From positions 220,732 to 284,731 of the forward strand of contig DATAPD010000055.1 of assembly GCA_036265385.1 (NCBI GenBank): 64,000 nt of DNA. The letters are read 5' to 3'. Under the pieces are notes generated by a model, which was not told the DNA's origin, searched no databases, and saw only the letters and a list, made by a program, of their open reading frames with translations. Source of the stretch: DATAPD01 sp036265385 (GTDB taxonomy: Bacteria; Acidobacteriota; Terriglobia; Terriglobales; Acidobacteriaceae). Shown in pieces: positions 25,445 through 34,579 of the stretch (positions are counted from its first letter, which is position 1; every line of letters starts with the position of its first letter). Position numbers and translations under genes: made by a program.

Positions 25445-25648
25445 GGGAGCCTCAGGAGTTAAGAATCAAAGGTGTAATAAGTGGGAGAGAGGCGGCGAGC
25501 TTCTCAACCAAGTGGGACATTTCTTTCATCCGAACCCGTTTTGCGGCGGCTTCCCCTTTTCGAATCAGGTTTTCCAGCACCCATTGTGATCGATTGACCC
25601 GATTCCTTTCGCGCTCGGCTAAAATAGATGTTCCCTTTGGAAACGCCG

Positions 25649-26308
25649 ATGAGTGGAAACGGGAACCCAACCAAGCCCCCTATCTATGTGTCCTTGACCG
25701 GACTGCCGCTGCGAATTGAGCTGCACTGGCCTTTTCAGAAATCGACGGCCGGAGCGGACTTCTGGACCTTGCACGGCGAAATCCGTTTGGCGAATTCCCC
25801 AGAGTTGCGCGCCCTGGTGGCGGTAAATCTGTCGACGACGCTGCGAGAGGTGATGCCCTCCGTCGAGCCGAAAGATGCGGAAGGATCGATCATCAATGCG
25901 CTGCGGAAGGAAGTGGATAAGAAGCAGCTGGAGTTTTTGAAATCGGCAAAGCTGGTGCCAGTCCATTTTTCGAGCCGACATTACAGTTTCAAGCGCAACA
26001 AGTGGGTTTTCGAGCGAGGGACGGAAGATGAGATCCGGGCGCTGATCGAGAGGAAAATTTATTGGCATACGAAACTGGAGGGTGGCGATGTTTGGTTGGG
26101 GGATTCCACGGAAGCGCAGTATGTTGATATTGAGTTAGACCATTTCGTCGAGTTGGCGAACAAGTTAGCGGGGCAGGGTTTGTTCAAACTGGAGCGGCGG
26201 TACGCGACTGCGCTTCCGGCATTGATGGCCCAAGGGGATCGGTTCGAAAGCGAGGCGGCCACTGCGCTGCAAGCTTTGGAAAAGAAACACGCTTTCGAGC
26301 GGGGATAG
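25649..26308 (+). CDS. Hypothetical cytoplasmic protein (219 aa)
   Basis: The product has no signal peptide or membrane segment. It begins with a Pro-rich segment (GNGNPTKPPIYVSLTG) and has an alpha/beta-looking region to residue 110, a LVPVHFSSRHYSFKRNKWVFERGT segment in the middle, and a helical C-terminal third. No catalytic motif is recognised. The earlier in-frame ATG at 25628 lies only 2 nt after a TAAAAT box, so the ATG at 25649 is preferred. The gene ends next to a heptamer array. Confidence 0.6.
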   Translation: MSGNGNPTKPPIYVSLTGLPLRIELHWPFQKSTAGADFWTLHGEIRLANSPELRALVAVNLSTTLREVMPSVEPKDAEGSIINALRKEVDKKQLEFLKSAKLVPVHFSSRHYSFKRNKWVFERGTEDEIRALIERKIYWHTKLEGGDVWLGDSTEAQYVDIELDHFVELANKLAGQGLFKLERRYATALPALMAQGDRFESEAATALQALEKKHAFERG

Positions 26309-26317
26309 AAAGAACTT

Positions 26318-26345
26318 TAGATTTGAGATTGTAGATTTCAGATTG
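26318..26345. repeat. Degenerate heptamer array (4 units)
   Basis: TAGATTT, GAGATTG, TAGATTT, CAGATTG follow with a 7-bp period, starting about 10 bp after a stop codon. Confidence 0.6.
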
Positions 26346-26474
26346 GCGCTGGGTGAGTTCTTGTCGAAAACGTTGGTAACTCACTAGCTTGGCTATTGTA
26401 AAAATTGCTGGCTAATCTGAGGTCCGACTGCATCGAATCTTCCAAGAGCTGGGGCTGAGGCAAAAAGGGGAAAC

Positions 26475-27071
26475 ATGATCAAGACGATTGCGTCTTTGTT
26501 ATTGGGGCTGGGCAGTTTGATTGGCGGATACGCGTTGGCGGAAGTGCAGGGGACGCCGGATGTATTGCGTCCGCCGAAAGGCGCGCAAGTGGCGATCGTT
26601 GTATTCGAAGATCTGCAATGCCCGGATTGCCGTCGAGCCGCGCCATTGCTGGCTGAAGCCGGACGCACGTACAAGATTCCAGTGGTGCGGCATGACTATC
26701 CGCTGCCCATGCATAACTGGTCGATGCAGGCCGCGATCCTGGCGCGGTACTTCGATACCAAGTCGAAAACCACAGGCAACGAATTTCGCGATTACATCTT
26801 TGAGCATCAGCTGGAAATCAATCCTGACAACCTGCGCAGTTACGCAGAGAAGTTTGCGGCCGAGAAAAAGGTCGATCTGCCATTTGTGGTCGATCCCGAT
26901 GGGAAGTTGGCGGCACTCGTGAACGCGGATAAAACTCTTGGTACGAGCATTCATTTGGAGCACACGCCGACGATTTACGTTGTGAGCAACAAGCGGACCG
27001 GCAAGCCATTTGTGGAAGTAGTGGACCGAAGCCAGCTCTATGCGCTGATCGACAGCATGAAAAAAGAATAG
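26475..27071 (+). CDS. Exported DsbA-like thioredoxin-fold protein
   Basis: The 198-residue protein has a signal peptide (residues 1-22, LALAEV) and a DsbA-type thioredoxin fold. The redox motif CPDC is near residue 50 within VVFEDLQCPDCRRA, and the cis-proline loop THTPTIYVV lies near 165. A helical insert (about 85-140) fits the DsbA/DsbG group. It probably forms, isomerises or reduces disulfides in the periplasm. Neither DsbB nor DsbD is nearby. Confidence 0.85.
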   Translation: MIKTIASLLLGLGSLIGGYALAEVQGTPDVLRPPKGAQVAIVVFEDLQCPDCRRAAPLLAEAGRTYKIPVVRHDYPLPMHNWSMQAAILARYFDTKSKTTGNEFRDYIFEHQLEINPDNLRSYAEKFAAEKKVDLPFVVDPDGKLAALVNADKTLGTSIHLEHTPTIYVVSNKRTGKPFVEVVDRSQLYALIDSMKKE

Positions 27072-27223
27072 AGCGTCAAAAAACCCGTTCTAGGAGCTTT
27101 GACGGACACCCTGCATGCATGAGACCTGATGCGCTTCGGGACGGAGCTTCTAACTAAACATCCAAAGGTTTCTCCTCGCGCTACAATCAGGCAAACCCAG
27201 CTCTATTTCGCACGAGGAGTTCC

Positions 27224-27958
27224 ATGCGGGCTATTTTGTTCGGCACCGTTCTCATCGTTTCTCTTACCACCTATTCCACTGCTCAAATCGATGAAATCCT
27301 GGAAAAGGCGGGTGATGCACTCTCGCATCAGAATGCAGCCAGCCTGAGCGACAGCAAGATCACAGCGGGCCTCAAGCAGGCGCTCGAAATCAGCACCGGG
27401 AAAGCGGTTTCTCTGACCGGAAGGCCAGATGGCTTCTTCAAGAATCAGGCGATCAAAATTCTTTTACCGCCGAAGCTGCAGACCGTTGCCAAGGGCATGC
27501 GGATGTTCGGTATGGGCGCCCAAGTGGACGAACTCGAGCTAGGAATGAATCGCGCGGCAGAGCAGGCAGCACCCGAAGCAAAGCGGATCTTCCTCTCCGC
27601 ACTCAAACAGATGACCTTCGACGATGCGCGGCGGATTCTTCAGGGAAGCGATACAGCTGCTACCGAGTACTTCAAGAGAACGAGCACGGCGGACCTTACG
27701 ACCGCCTTCTCCCCGATCGTGCATCGCTCGATGGAGCGTGTCGGTGTCGTCCAGCAGTACAACCAGGTCATCCACAGCGCGCCGGGCGGCACGGCTCTGG
27801 CAGGACAATTCGATCTGGATAAGTACGTTGTCGGCAAAACACTCGACGGTCTTTTCTACATGCTCGGACAGGAAGAGATTCAAATCCGCAAAAATCCAGC
27901 CGCTCAGACGACCGCATTGCTGAAAGAAGTATTCGGGGCCGTTGCCGGGAAGAGGTAA
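27224..27958 (+). CDS. Exported DUF4197 protein
   Basis: The 244-residue product has a signal peptide (residues 1-20, ending STAQ) and the DUF4197 region from about 40 onward. Its characteristic segments are visible: ITAGLKQALEISTGKAVSL, IKILLPPKLQTVAKGMR, FDDARRILQG and the closing TLDGLFYMLGQEE. The family is exported and of unknown function. The start has GAGGAG upstream, and a TACAAT box lies about 40 nt before it, giving a normal leader of about 35 nt. It is followed after only 5 bp by the next exported protein. Confidence 0.85.
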   Translation: MRAILFGTVLIVSLTTYSTAQIDEILEKAGDALSHQNAASLSDSKITAGLKQALEISTGKAVSLTGRPDGFFKNQAIKILLPPKLQTVAKGMRMFGMGAQVDELELGMNRAAEQAAPEAKRIFLSALKQMTFDDARRILQGSDTAATEYFKRTSTADLTTAFSPIVHRSMERVGVVQQYNQVIHSAPGGTALAGQFDLDKYVVGKTLDGLFYMLGQEEIQIRKNPAAQTTALLKEVFGAVAGKR

Positions 27959-27963
27959 CTGGA

Positions 27964-28413
27964 ATGTGGAGGCGACTTCCATCCGTGCTCATGCTCGCTG
28001 TAGTGAGCATTACAAACGTTGCTGCGCTTGCTCAATCGAAGTCGAGTGAGGGTTGCCTGTCGTACGAGCCCACGGTGGTAAGCCTGAAGGGGAAGCTCGT
28101 CCGGAAAACGTTTCCAGGTCCTCCGGAATATGAAAGCATCCGCAAAGGGGATAGGAAAGAAACCTACTGGTTCATCGAGCTGGAGCGCCCCGTTTGCGTT
28201 AATGAAGACCCGGAACAGCCTGATATAAACGCGGCATACGATGACATACCAGAGATTCAGCTTGCGGTAGATCCTGCTCAATATCTCCGATACAAAGCCC
28301 TGGTCGGACGAGAAGTGCTGGCATCTGGAACCTTGTTGGGAGAGTTCAACGGACACCACCACACGGCGGTTTTCCTGATGCTGAAAGACATTCAAAAGCT
28401 TCCAGCGCGTTGA
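27964..28413 (+). CDS. Exported DUF4431-like protein
   Basis: The 149-residue product has a signal peptide (about residues 1-22) and the features of DUF4431: LKGKLVRKTFPGPPEYESIRKGD, ETYWFIELERPVC, and HHHTAVFLML at the end. A Cys pair (near 32 and 76) may form a disulfide. Function is unknown. The gene starts 5 bp after DUF4197, so the two are probably one operon. Confidence 0.75.
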   Translation: MWRRLPSVLMLAVVSITNVAALAQSKSSEGCLSYEPTVVSLKGKLVRKTFPGPPEYESIRKGDRKETYWFIELERPVCVNEDPEQPDINAAYDDIPEIQLAVDPAQYLRYKALVGREVLASGTLLGEFNGHHHTAVFLMLKDIQKLPAR

Positions 28414-28444
28414 TTAATGCGTGTGGAATGCGACAACGAGGCGG

Positions 28445-29593
28445 TTAACGGCCTTTAGTGCGAACGTCGAAGCCGGGTAGCACTGGCGTATCGTCTGAAA
28501 CGATCTCCACCTTAGTCACGTTCTCTCCCTGATTCCCGTTGCCATTCGATGCAGCGCTTTCCGTGACTTTTACCGTCACCGCTTCAGTTTGCTGCGCTTG
28601 GTTCGGACCAGCATCCGCGGCTGCTGGCTTTTCCAAATAGCGCTTGCTGTTGAGAAGCGGACGGCCGAGGCTCGAGTTATAGGAAGTCCACGGGCTCTCG
28701 AGATCGACTTCGCGCGCGAATTGAGCGCGCATGCTCTCCATCTTGGAATCGAGATCGTCGAGATAATGAAGCATCAGCGCTTCCGGAAACATGGGAAGCT
28801 TCGGCGATCCGAACTCGTACTGGCCATGATGGCTGATGATCATGTGCTCGAGGAGCGTCTTCGTCTCCTCTGGGAAACCGGGAATGAGTACAAGTTTTGC
28901 CTGCAACATCTCCAACTCGATGATCATGTGCCCGAGCAACTGTCCGCGAGAGGTGTAAGAGAACGAGCGGTTATAGGTAAGCTCGTGGATTTTCCCGATG
29001 TCATGCAGGAACGCACCTGTCATCAGGAGGTCCCGGTTGATCTGGGGATAGTTCTGGCTGACCAGTTCGCAGGAACGAAATAACGAGACGACGTGGTCCA
29101 AAAGACCGCCGATGTAGGCATGGTGCAAAGTCTTTGCGGCGGGAGCAGAGCGGTATCGCTCGGCAATTTCCGGATCACTCATAAACAACTGAACCAGCGT
29201 TCGAAGGTTCGCGTCTTCGAATCCCGCTATGTAGGCGGCGAGTGTGGACCACAGCTCATCGATATTTTTGGAAGTCTTCGGCAGGTAATCTTCGAAGACG
29301 ACCTCAGACTCTCCCAAGCGCCGAATCTTGTGAATGGTCAGCTGAAACCGATTCTTATACTTGTTGATGAGTCCCTTAACTTTTACGAAGTCGTCCTGAT
29401 CGAACGAGTCGATGGCATCCTCGACGTTATCCCACATTTTCGCTTCGATCTGCCCCGATCGATCCCCGACGGTGAGCGCGAGATAGGGATCGCCCGTTTT
29501 CTTGGGTTTCACCTGCTTGCTGATGACGACAAAGGTCGAAGTGATGACCTTGTTTTCCTGCTGAGAGCAGTCGCAGATGAAAAATTCTTTCAT
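28445..29593 (-). CDS. YhaM-like 3'-5' exoribonuclease (OB-fold + HD)
   Basis: The 382-residue product has an N-terminal OB fold (about residues 15-85: TFVVISKQVK, YLALTVGDRSG, VKVKGLINKYKNR) and a C-terminal HD domain. In the HD domain TLHHAYIGGLLDHVVSLF (near 160), AFLHDIGKI (near 200), LLGHMII and the ISHHGQYEFGSPK motif (near 260) match YhaM of Bacillus, a 3'-5' exonuclease on RNA and single-stranded DNA. I use the ATG at 29593 because the longer frame opens in the divergent region with no ribosome binding site. It is 49 bp from the SurA-like gene, so the two probably share a transcript. Confidence 0.85.
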   Translation of the reverse strand: MKEFFICDCSQQENKVITSTFVVISKQVKPKKTGDPYLALTVGDRSGQIEAKMWDNVEDAIDSFDQDDFVKVKGLINKYKNRFQLTIHKIRRLGESEVVFEDYLPKTSKNIDELWSTLAAYIAGFEDANLRTLVQLFMSDPEIAERYRSAPAAKTLHHAYIGGLLDHVVSLFRSCELVSQNYPQINRDLLMTGAFLHDIGKIHELTYNRSFSYTSRGQLLGHMIIELEMLQAKLVLIPGFPEETKTLLEHMIISHHGQYEFGSPKLPMFPEALMLHYLDDLDSKMESMRAQFAREVDLESPWTSYNSSLGRPLLNSKRYLEKPAAADAGPNQAQQTEAVTVKVTESAASNGNGNQGENVTKVEIVSDDTPVLPGFDVRTKGR

Positions 29594-29642
29594 TGTTCGG
29601 ATGTCACGGGAGCTGAGCCGCCCCAGACATCCTAAGCTTAGA

Positions 29643-30785
29643 CTATAAGACTCCAAACTTCTTCTTCTTTTTCAGCTTTTTCGCGTCGGCTTCCTTGGTG
29701 TTGGTCTCAATAAACTTTGTCTGATTTGGGCTAGCGCCCGTGTCCACGTATCCGGCCTTGATGTCGATGAATGCGTCCTCACGCAGCTTTGTTAGATAAG
29801 TGCGCAGCGCGGGCTGCAGTTTCTGCATGTATAGCGCGTCCTGAATGCGCGGCTCAACATCTTTCATGGGAGGAATTCCCGCATCCTGGTGCTCAGTGAC
29901 TTTCAGGATGACAAAGCCTTGCTTGGTGCGGACCACGTCCGTGATTTCGCCCGCCTTCATCGCGAAAGTTTTGTCTTCGAGCTCCTTTGCGAGAACTCCA
30001 CGCTTGAAGTAACCGAGGTCTCCACCTTGAGCGGCTGAAGGGCCGTCCGAATTTTTCTTCGCAATGTCCTCGAAGGAGCCGCCCTTAGCGATCTGGTCGT
30101 GGAGATCCTTAGCCTTCGCCTCAGCCGCCGCAAGTTCTTCGGGTCCGGGTGTGGGAGCTGCGGGCGGAGGCGTGGTCTGTGCGGCGTTCGGATCGGCAGG
30201 CGCTGGCTTCACTGCTGGAGCGGGAGGCGCTTTGGGAGCGACGATGATTTCGCTCAAGCGGATTTGTTCGGGCCTTTCCATCTCAGAGCGATGCTGATCG
30301 TAAAACTGTTGTTCTTCCTCTTTGTTGATGGACAGGTGAGATCCAACTTCGCGCCCGATCACCTGCTGCGTGATGATCTGGTTACGGCGGTTCTGCTTGA
30401 AATCCTCGAACGAAATGCCCTGGGACTCGGCAGCCTTTTCCAAATCTTCCATGGATTCCAGGTTCATCTGCTTGCGCATCTCATCAAGCGACTTGACCAG
30501 CTCAGTGTCGGCGGTAATTCCGAGATCTTTGCCCTTTTCCAGCAGGAGTTGCTGGTCGATGAGGTCGCGGAGAACATCGCGCTGTTTCTCCTGGTAGGAG
30601 CGATCGCCGTCGGTCGGATTTTGCTGTTGCATGTCCTGCTTCAGCTGTTCGCGGCTGCGCAGGTATTCCGAGCGCGTGATGATCTGGTTATTCACGCGGG
30701 CGATGATTTCTTCGACGACGGTATCCGCACCAAGAAGGCCGGGTAAGGTTGAGACGATCACAGCAAACAGAAATGTTTTCTTCAT
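29643..30785 (-). CDS. SurA/PpiC-type peptidyl-prolyl cis-trans isomerase
   Basis: The 380-residue exported chaperone has a signal peptide (residues 1-20), a SurA N-terminal helical domain (about 25-165, with VVEEIIARVNNQIITRSEY at the start), and a parvulin domain (about 170-320) containing LSEIIV, GGSFEDIAKKNSDGPSAAQGGDLGYF and KQGFVILKV. A Pro/Ala-rich insertion of about 45 residues splits the first parvulin strand from the rest. The tail is Lys-rich (KKLKKKKK). Such proteins fold outer-membrane and periplasmic clients. It lies upstream of the YhaM-like gene. Confidence 0.88.
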   Translation of the reverse strand: MKKTFLFAVIVSTLPGLLGADTVVEEIIARVNNQIITRSEYLRSREQLKQDMQQQNPTDGDRSYQEKQRDVLRDLIDQQLLLEKGKDLGITADTELVKSLDEMRKQMNLESMEDLEKAAESQGISFEDFKQNRRNQIITQQVIGREVGSHLSINKEEEQQFYDQHRSEMERPEQIRLSEIIVAPKAPPAPAVKPAPADPNAAQTTPPPAAPTPGPEELAAAEAKAKDLHDQIAKGGSFEDIAKKNSDGPSAAQGGDLGYFKRGVLAKELEDKTFAMKAGEITDVVRTKQGFVILKVTEHQDAGIPPMKDVEPRIQDALYMQKLQPALRTYLTKLREDAFIDIKAGYVDTGASPNQTKFIETNTKEADAKKLKKKKKFGVL

Positions 30786-30903
30786 GGTTACGACAAAAAG
30801 GCCGTGTTTCAGAACCCGGCTAGTTTTGGCAGTATGTACAGTCCATTGTAATCCCTGACCGAGACCGGAAACTACCCGGCGAATGTATGATTGAGGCGTT
30901 CTT

Positions 30904-30939
30904 TTTTATGGTTGCCAAACCTTTTATGGTTGCCAGACC
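30904..30939. repeat. Tandem 18-bp duplication
   Basis: TTTTATGGTTGCCAAACC and TTTTATGGTTGCCAGACC lie back to back, differing at one base, 24 bp upstream of the start codon of the M49-like gene. This could be a pair of protein-binding sites or a simple slippage duplication. Confidence 0.55.
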
Positions 30940-30962
30940 TGAATGTCATTGGAGAATCCCTC

Positions 30963-32684
30963 ATGAAGCGAATCTCACTCATATTTCTGATTTTTTGTGG
31001 GCTTATGTTGGTTAGCGCGGAGGCCCAAACGGGTGCGGAGAAAGTCCCGGACCTAGCGCAATTGAACAAGATGGCCGCTCGTTTTGCGAAGACACCGCTA
31101 AAGGTAAGTACGGCAAAGTTGTCTTCAGGAGATCGGAAGGCCTTAGCAGACCTCATTCGAGCAGCGCGTATCTTGGACGACCTTTTTCTGAAACAGCTCT
31201 GGGGTGGGAACCCCGCTTTGTACGCTCAGCTAGAAAAGGACGCTACGCCGCTGGGAAAGGCGCGCCTCCATTATTTCTGGCTCAATAAAGGGCCCTGGTC
31301 AGACATCGACGAGTACCAGTCTTTTATATCGGGCGTGCCAAACAGGAAACCTCTTGGCGCGAATTTCTATCCCGAGGACATGAGTAAAGAAGATTTCGAG
31401 AGCTGGGTGGCGAAACAATCCGCGACTGCGCAAGAACAGGCAAAGGGATTTTTTACGATCCTGCGATGGGACAACCAGGCCTCGAAAACTCTGAAGACGA
31501 TTCCGTACAACGAGGAATACAAAGAAGATCTCACGAAGGCAGCTGCGCTTCTGAAAGATGCTGCCGGATCGACGGACAATCCGACGCTGAAGAAATTCCT
31601 CTCTTTGCGAGCCGATGCGTTTCTGTCGAATGATTACTACGAAAGCGACATGGCGTGGATGGACCTGGATGCACCGCTCGATATCACGATTGGTCCTTAT
31701 GAGACCTACAACGACGAGCTATTCGGGTACAAAGCTGCCTACGAGGCATACGTCAATCTGCGGGATGATGCCGAAACAGCGAAGCTCGAGGCGTTCGCGG
31801 AACAGTTGCAGGAAATCGAAAACAACCTGCCGATTGAGCCTCGATATCGTAATCCGAAGCTAGGAGCCTCAGCACCGATCCGGGTGGTAGATGAAATCAT
31901 CAGCGCAGGCGATGGCGCGCACGGAGTACAAACGGCAGCCTACAACCTTCCCAACGATGACCGCGTGGTGCAGCAGAAGGGCAGCAAGCGCGTCATGTTG
32001 AAGAACGTGCAGGAAGCAAAATTCGAAAGCGTGCTGATTCCGATTGCCAGGCGCACACTTTCGAAGGCTGATTTCCCGAACGTGGCGTTTGAGCCTTTCT
32101 TTACGCACATCTTGGCTCATGAGTTGATGCATGGCCTCGGACCTCACACCATTCAAGTGCAAGGACGCTCGACCACGCCGCGTGAAGAACTGAAGGAACT
32201 GTACAGCGCAATCGAAGAGGCAAAAGCGGATGTCACGGGCCTGTTTGCAATGCAGTACATGATGGATAACGCAAAGCGCATGCGCCTAGACAAAGTGCTT
32301 CCATCCGATGAGAAGGCGCAGCGTCAGCTATACGTGACGTTTCTCGCCTCGGCATTTCGAAGCCTTCGGTTCGGACTGAATGATGCCCATGGGAAGGGTA
32401 TGGCGGTGCAGTTCAACTTCCTGAGCGATCATGGCGCATTCAAGCAGAATGCAGACGGAACATTTTCAGTTGACATGACGAAGGCCAAGAACGCAGTCCG
32501 CGATCTCGATCATGTGTTGTTGACGCTGGAAGCGGAAGGCGACTACGCGGGCGCGAAAAAGCTGCTGGACGAGATGGGAGTCGTGCGTCCGGAGTTGAAG
32601 AAGGTGCTGGACTCGATGCAGGACATTCCTACCGACATCGAGCCAGTGTTCGTGACCGCGGACGAGATCGCGCCGAAGCGTTAG
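30963..32684 (+). CDS. Exported M49-like (dipeptidyl-peptidase III-related) zinc peptidase
   Basis: The 573-residue product has a signal peptide (residues 1-23). The zinc site HELMHGLGPH is near residue 382, and the second motif EEAKADVTGL lies near 420; M49 peptidases carry HExxGH and EE(C/A)(R/K)AD at this spacing, here with a two-residue-shorter first motif (HELMH). The rest is mostly helical. I choose the Met at 30963 because GGAGA lies 7 nt before it and it opens the signal peptide. The product is probably an exported dipeptidyl-peptidase-like or bifunctional enzyme, but that is inference. The gene ends by overlapping the convergent PP2C gene by 4 bp. Confidence 0.8.
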   Translation: MKRISLIFLIFCGLMLVSAEAQTGAEKVPDLAQLNKMAARFAKTPLKVSTAKLSSGDRKALADLIRAARILDDLFLKQLWGGNPALYAQLEKDATPLGKARLHYFWLNKGPWSDIDEYQSFISGVPNRKPLGANFYPEDMSKEDFESWVAKQSATAQEQAKGFFTILRWDNQASKTLKTIPYNEEYKEDLTKAAALLKDAAGSTDNPTLKKFLSLRADAFLSNDYYESDMAWMDLDAPLDITIGPYETYNDELFGYKAAYEAYVNLRDDAETAKLEAFAEQLQEIENNLPIEPRYRNPKLGASAPIRVVDEIISAGDGAHGVQTAAYNLPNDDRVVQQKGSKRVMLKNVQEAKFESVLIPIARRTLSKADFPNVAFEPFFTHILAHELMHGLGPHTIQVQGRSTTPREELKELYSAIEEAKADVTGLFAMQYMMDNAKRMRLDKVLPSDEKAQRQLYVTFLASAFRSLRFGLNDAHGKGMAVQFNFLSDHGAFKQNADGTFSVDMTKAKNAVRDLDHVLLTLEAEGDYAGAKKLLDEMGVVRPELKKVLDSMQDIPTDIEPVFVTADEIAPKR

Positions 32685-33442
32685 GGCTTACTTCCATTCT
32701 GGCGGACCAACGCCAGGGCAGTGACGTCATTCTGGCTGGGGGCTTTGCAGGTGAAGTTCTGCACGTCTTCCATGATGCTGGTAAGCAGGGTGCGCGCGTC
32801 TGCAGGAAAGGCACGCTTCAACGTGGACTCAGCACCCTCGAGCCCAAATTCATTCTCTCCACATTGAGCTTCGACCATCCCGCGGGAGACAAGAAGCAAC
32901 ACTGCGCCGGAAGGCAACGCGACGGTTGGCGCATCGATCGTGGCGAGCGAAAAAAGCCCGAGGGGTAGTCCGGTGGCTTTGAGCTCGGAGATCTCCTTGC
33001 CGTCGAATATAAGACCGGGAGTGTGTCCGGCGTTTCCGTAGCAGACGGTGCCGAGTTCCTCGTTGTAACAGCCGGCGAAAGCGGGACAGCTGTGGACGCG
33101 GCCTGCCGTGTCGAGGATTGCACGATTCAGTTCCAGTAGAAGAGTCGTAATGGCGGTGGCTTCGTTGACGCTATCTCCTGAGAAGAGTTCTTTACCACGG
33201 GATTCGAACTTTTCTTTGGCCATAGAAAGAATTGGCTGATTCTCTTCGTGGTTGCCCGAAACATCGAGCATCCCGAATAGAAGGCGGGAAGGGCCAACGC
33301 GCAAAAAGTCGTAGAAGTCGCCGCCCTCCCGCTGTTCGAAATACACAGCCGAGATGTCAGCGCCGCTCACAGGAGCTGTTTGCACCTTGAGTTCGTCTAG
33401 CGGCAGCGGCTCATAATCGGGTTTGCTGCTGAAAAGCGACAT
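32681..33442 (-). CDS. PP2C/SpoIIE-type serine phosphatase
   Basis: The 253-residue protein has the PP2C/SpoIIE fold: GADISAVYFEQREGGDFYDFLRV (near 28), LLFGMLDVSGN (near 55), LNRAILDTA, CYGNAGHTPGLIF (near 138), TGLPLGLF and VLLLVSRGMVEAQ (near 180). The metal-binding acidic residues G-D-F-Y-D and D-V-S-G are in place. Such RsbU-like enzymes activate partner-switching of anti-sigma or anti-anti-sigma factors. No input domain is fused and no STAS protein is adjacent, so the partner is unknown. Confidence 0.85.
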   Translation of the reverse strand: MSLFSSKPDYEPLPLDELKVQTAPVSGADISAVYFEQREGGDFYDFLRVGPSRLLFGMLDVSGNHEENQPILSMAKEKFESRGKELFSGDSVNEATAITTLLLELNRAILDTAGRVHSCPAFAGCYNEELGTVCYGNAGHTPGLIFDGKEISELKATGLPLGLFSLATIDAPTVALPSGAVLLLVSRGMVEAQCGENEFGLEGAESTLKRAFPADARTLLTSIMEDVQNFTCKAPSQNDVTALALVRQNGSKP

Positions 33443-33501
33443 GGAGAATTGACGCTAGCACAAGCCTGCGTGCGATGCCAGATCAACCCTGCCGGGCAGA
33501 C

Positions 33502-33507
33502 TACAAT
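33502..33507 (+). promoter_or_regulatory. Putative -10 box, short-leader type
   Basis: TACAAT lies 8 nt before the TTG start at 33516; no Shine-Dalgarno sequence is present between. Confidence 0.35.
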
Positions 33508-33515
33508 ACGTTGAA

Positions 33516-34307
33516 TTGGCGAAGCGAGAGCAACAGATGGAGTCGGAAGCGGTAGCGAAATCCGGGCCGCGGGAACCGCGGGTATTTACCCTGCGAGAGC
33601 GATTCTTGCTACAGCTGATTACGTGGAGCTGCTACCTAGCGATCCGGCTGGTGGGGCCCACAATTCGTTATGCGGTGTCGTTTGAAGAAGGAGCTCCTTC
33701 CAGTCCGGAGGGGCTGACTGGCGTCTTCTCGTTCTGGCATAGGTGTGTGTTCCCATGCGCCTGGTTTTTCCGGAATTGGGGGATTCGGGTGATGACGAGC
33801 CAGAGCTTTGACGGCGAGTACATCGCGCGGATCATCCAAAAGCTCGGCTTCGTTGCGGTCAGAGGCTCCAGCAGCCGCGGCGCCGTCGGAGCAATGTTGG
33901 GTATGCGGAAGGCGATCGAAGATGGAAACGTGGTTGCCTTCACGATCGATGGGCCGCGCGGTCCGCGTTATGTGGCGAAGCCGGGCCCAGTCTTACTCGC
34001 GAAAGCAACTGGGGTGCCGATGGGCGTCTTCCACATCGCGCTATCAGACGCGTGGGTCTTAAAGACTTGGGACGCGATGATGATTCCGAAACCGTTCACG
34101 CGAGCGTTGATGCGTGTCGGAAAGTCGATTGAGGTCCCGAAAGATGCTAGTGAAGACGAGATGAAAGCACTCCACCAGGAATTGCAGGCGACGCTTGATC
34201 GGGTGCGGGTGTTTGCCGAGGCGAACCTGGAACGCGCCGGGACAGCGGAAATGCCATGGTATCGGGTGCGCGCGCCGCAGCGTGGCGTTCGCGAGAGAGC
34301 TGTTTGA
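33516..34307 (+). CDS. DUF374 lysophospholipid/lipid A acyltransferase-like protein
   Basis: The 263-residue product has the DUF374 features: VFSFWHRCVFPCAW with the HX4 region, VRGSSSRGAVGAMLGMRKAIEDG, FTIDGPRGPRYVAKPG, and a basic tail. DUF374 members resemble the LPLAT family that acylates lipid A precursors or lysophospholipids at the inner membrane. An upstream hydrophobic segment (about residues 30-50) could anchor it. The TTG at 33516 is preceded directly by TACAAT; an ATG at 33537 is an alternative. Confidence 0.8.
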   Translation: MAKREQQMESEAVAKSGPREPRVFTLRERFLLQLITWSCYLAIRLVGPTIRYAVSFEEGAPSSPEGLTGVFSFWHRCVFPCAWFFRNWGIRVMTSQSFDGEYIARIIQKLGFVAVRGSSSRGAVGAMLGMRKAIEDGNVVAFTIDGPRGPRYVAKPGPVLLAKATGVPMGVFHIALSDAWVLKTWDAMMIPKPFTRALMRVGKSIEVPKDASEDEMKALHQELQATLDRVRVFAEANLERAGTAEMPWYRVRAPQRGVRERAV

Positions 34308-34394
34308 CTTCTGCTTCGCCCCCCAGTAGATTTTCGACACCAGTTTTTTTCGATCTTTCAAATTTCAGGTTTGCGCGAGCAGACGTCATTCTCG

Positions 34395-34540
34395 ACGTAG
34401 CTCTGGGAAGCGGGTGTGAATCCCGCGCTGCCGCGCAACTGTAAGCGAGGACATTGCTTCGGCCACTGGGTAGATTCGGGAAGGGCGAGGCGTAAGTCGG
34501 GCGAAAGCCCTTACTCGCGAGCCAGGAGACCGGCGCAAAC
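34395..34540 (+). promoter_or_regulatory. Cobalamin riboswitch
   Basis: The stretch shows the expected order of a B12 riboswitch: GGGAAGCGGGTGTGAATCCCGCGCTG near 34405-34430, CTGTAAGCGAGGA, then GGGCGAGGCGTAAG, GGGCGAAAGCCC and the B12 box GAGCCAGGAGACC at 34519-34531. Only about 45 nt separate it from the start of the TonB receptor, so it should repress translation or cause early termination when cobalamin binds. Confidence 0.93.
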
Positions 34541-34579
34541 CGCAAATCACAACCCCTTTCGCGTGTAGAGGAGGATGAA

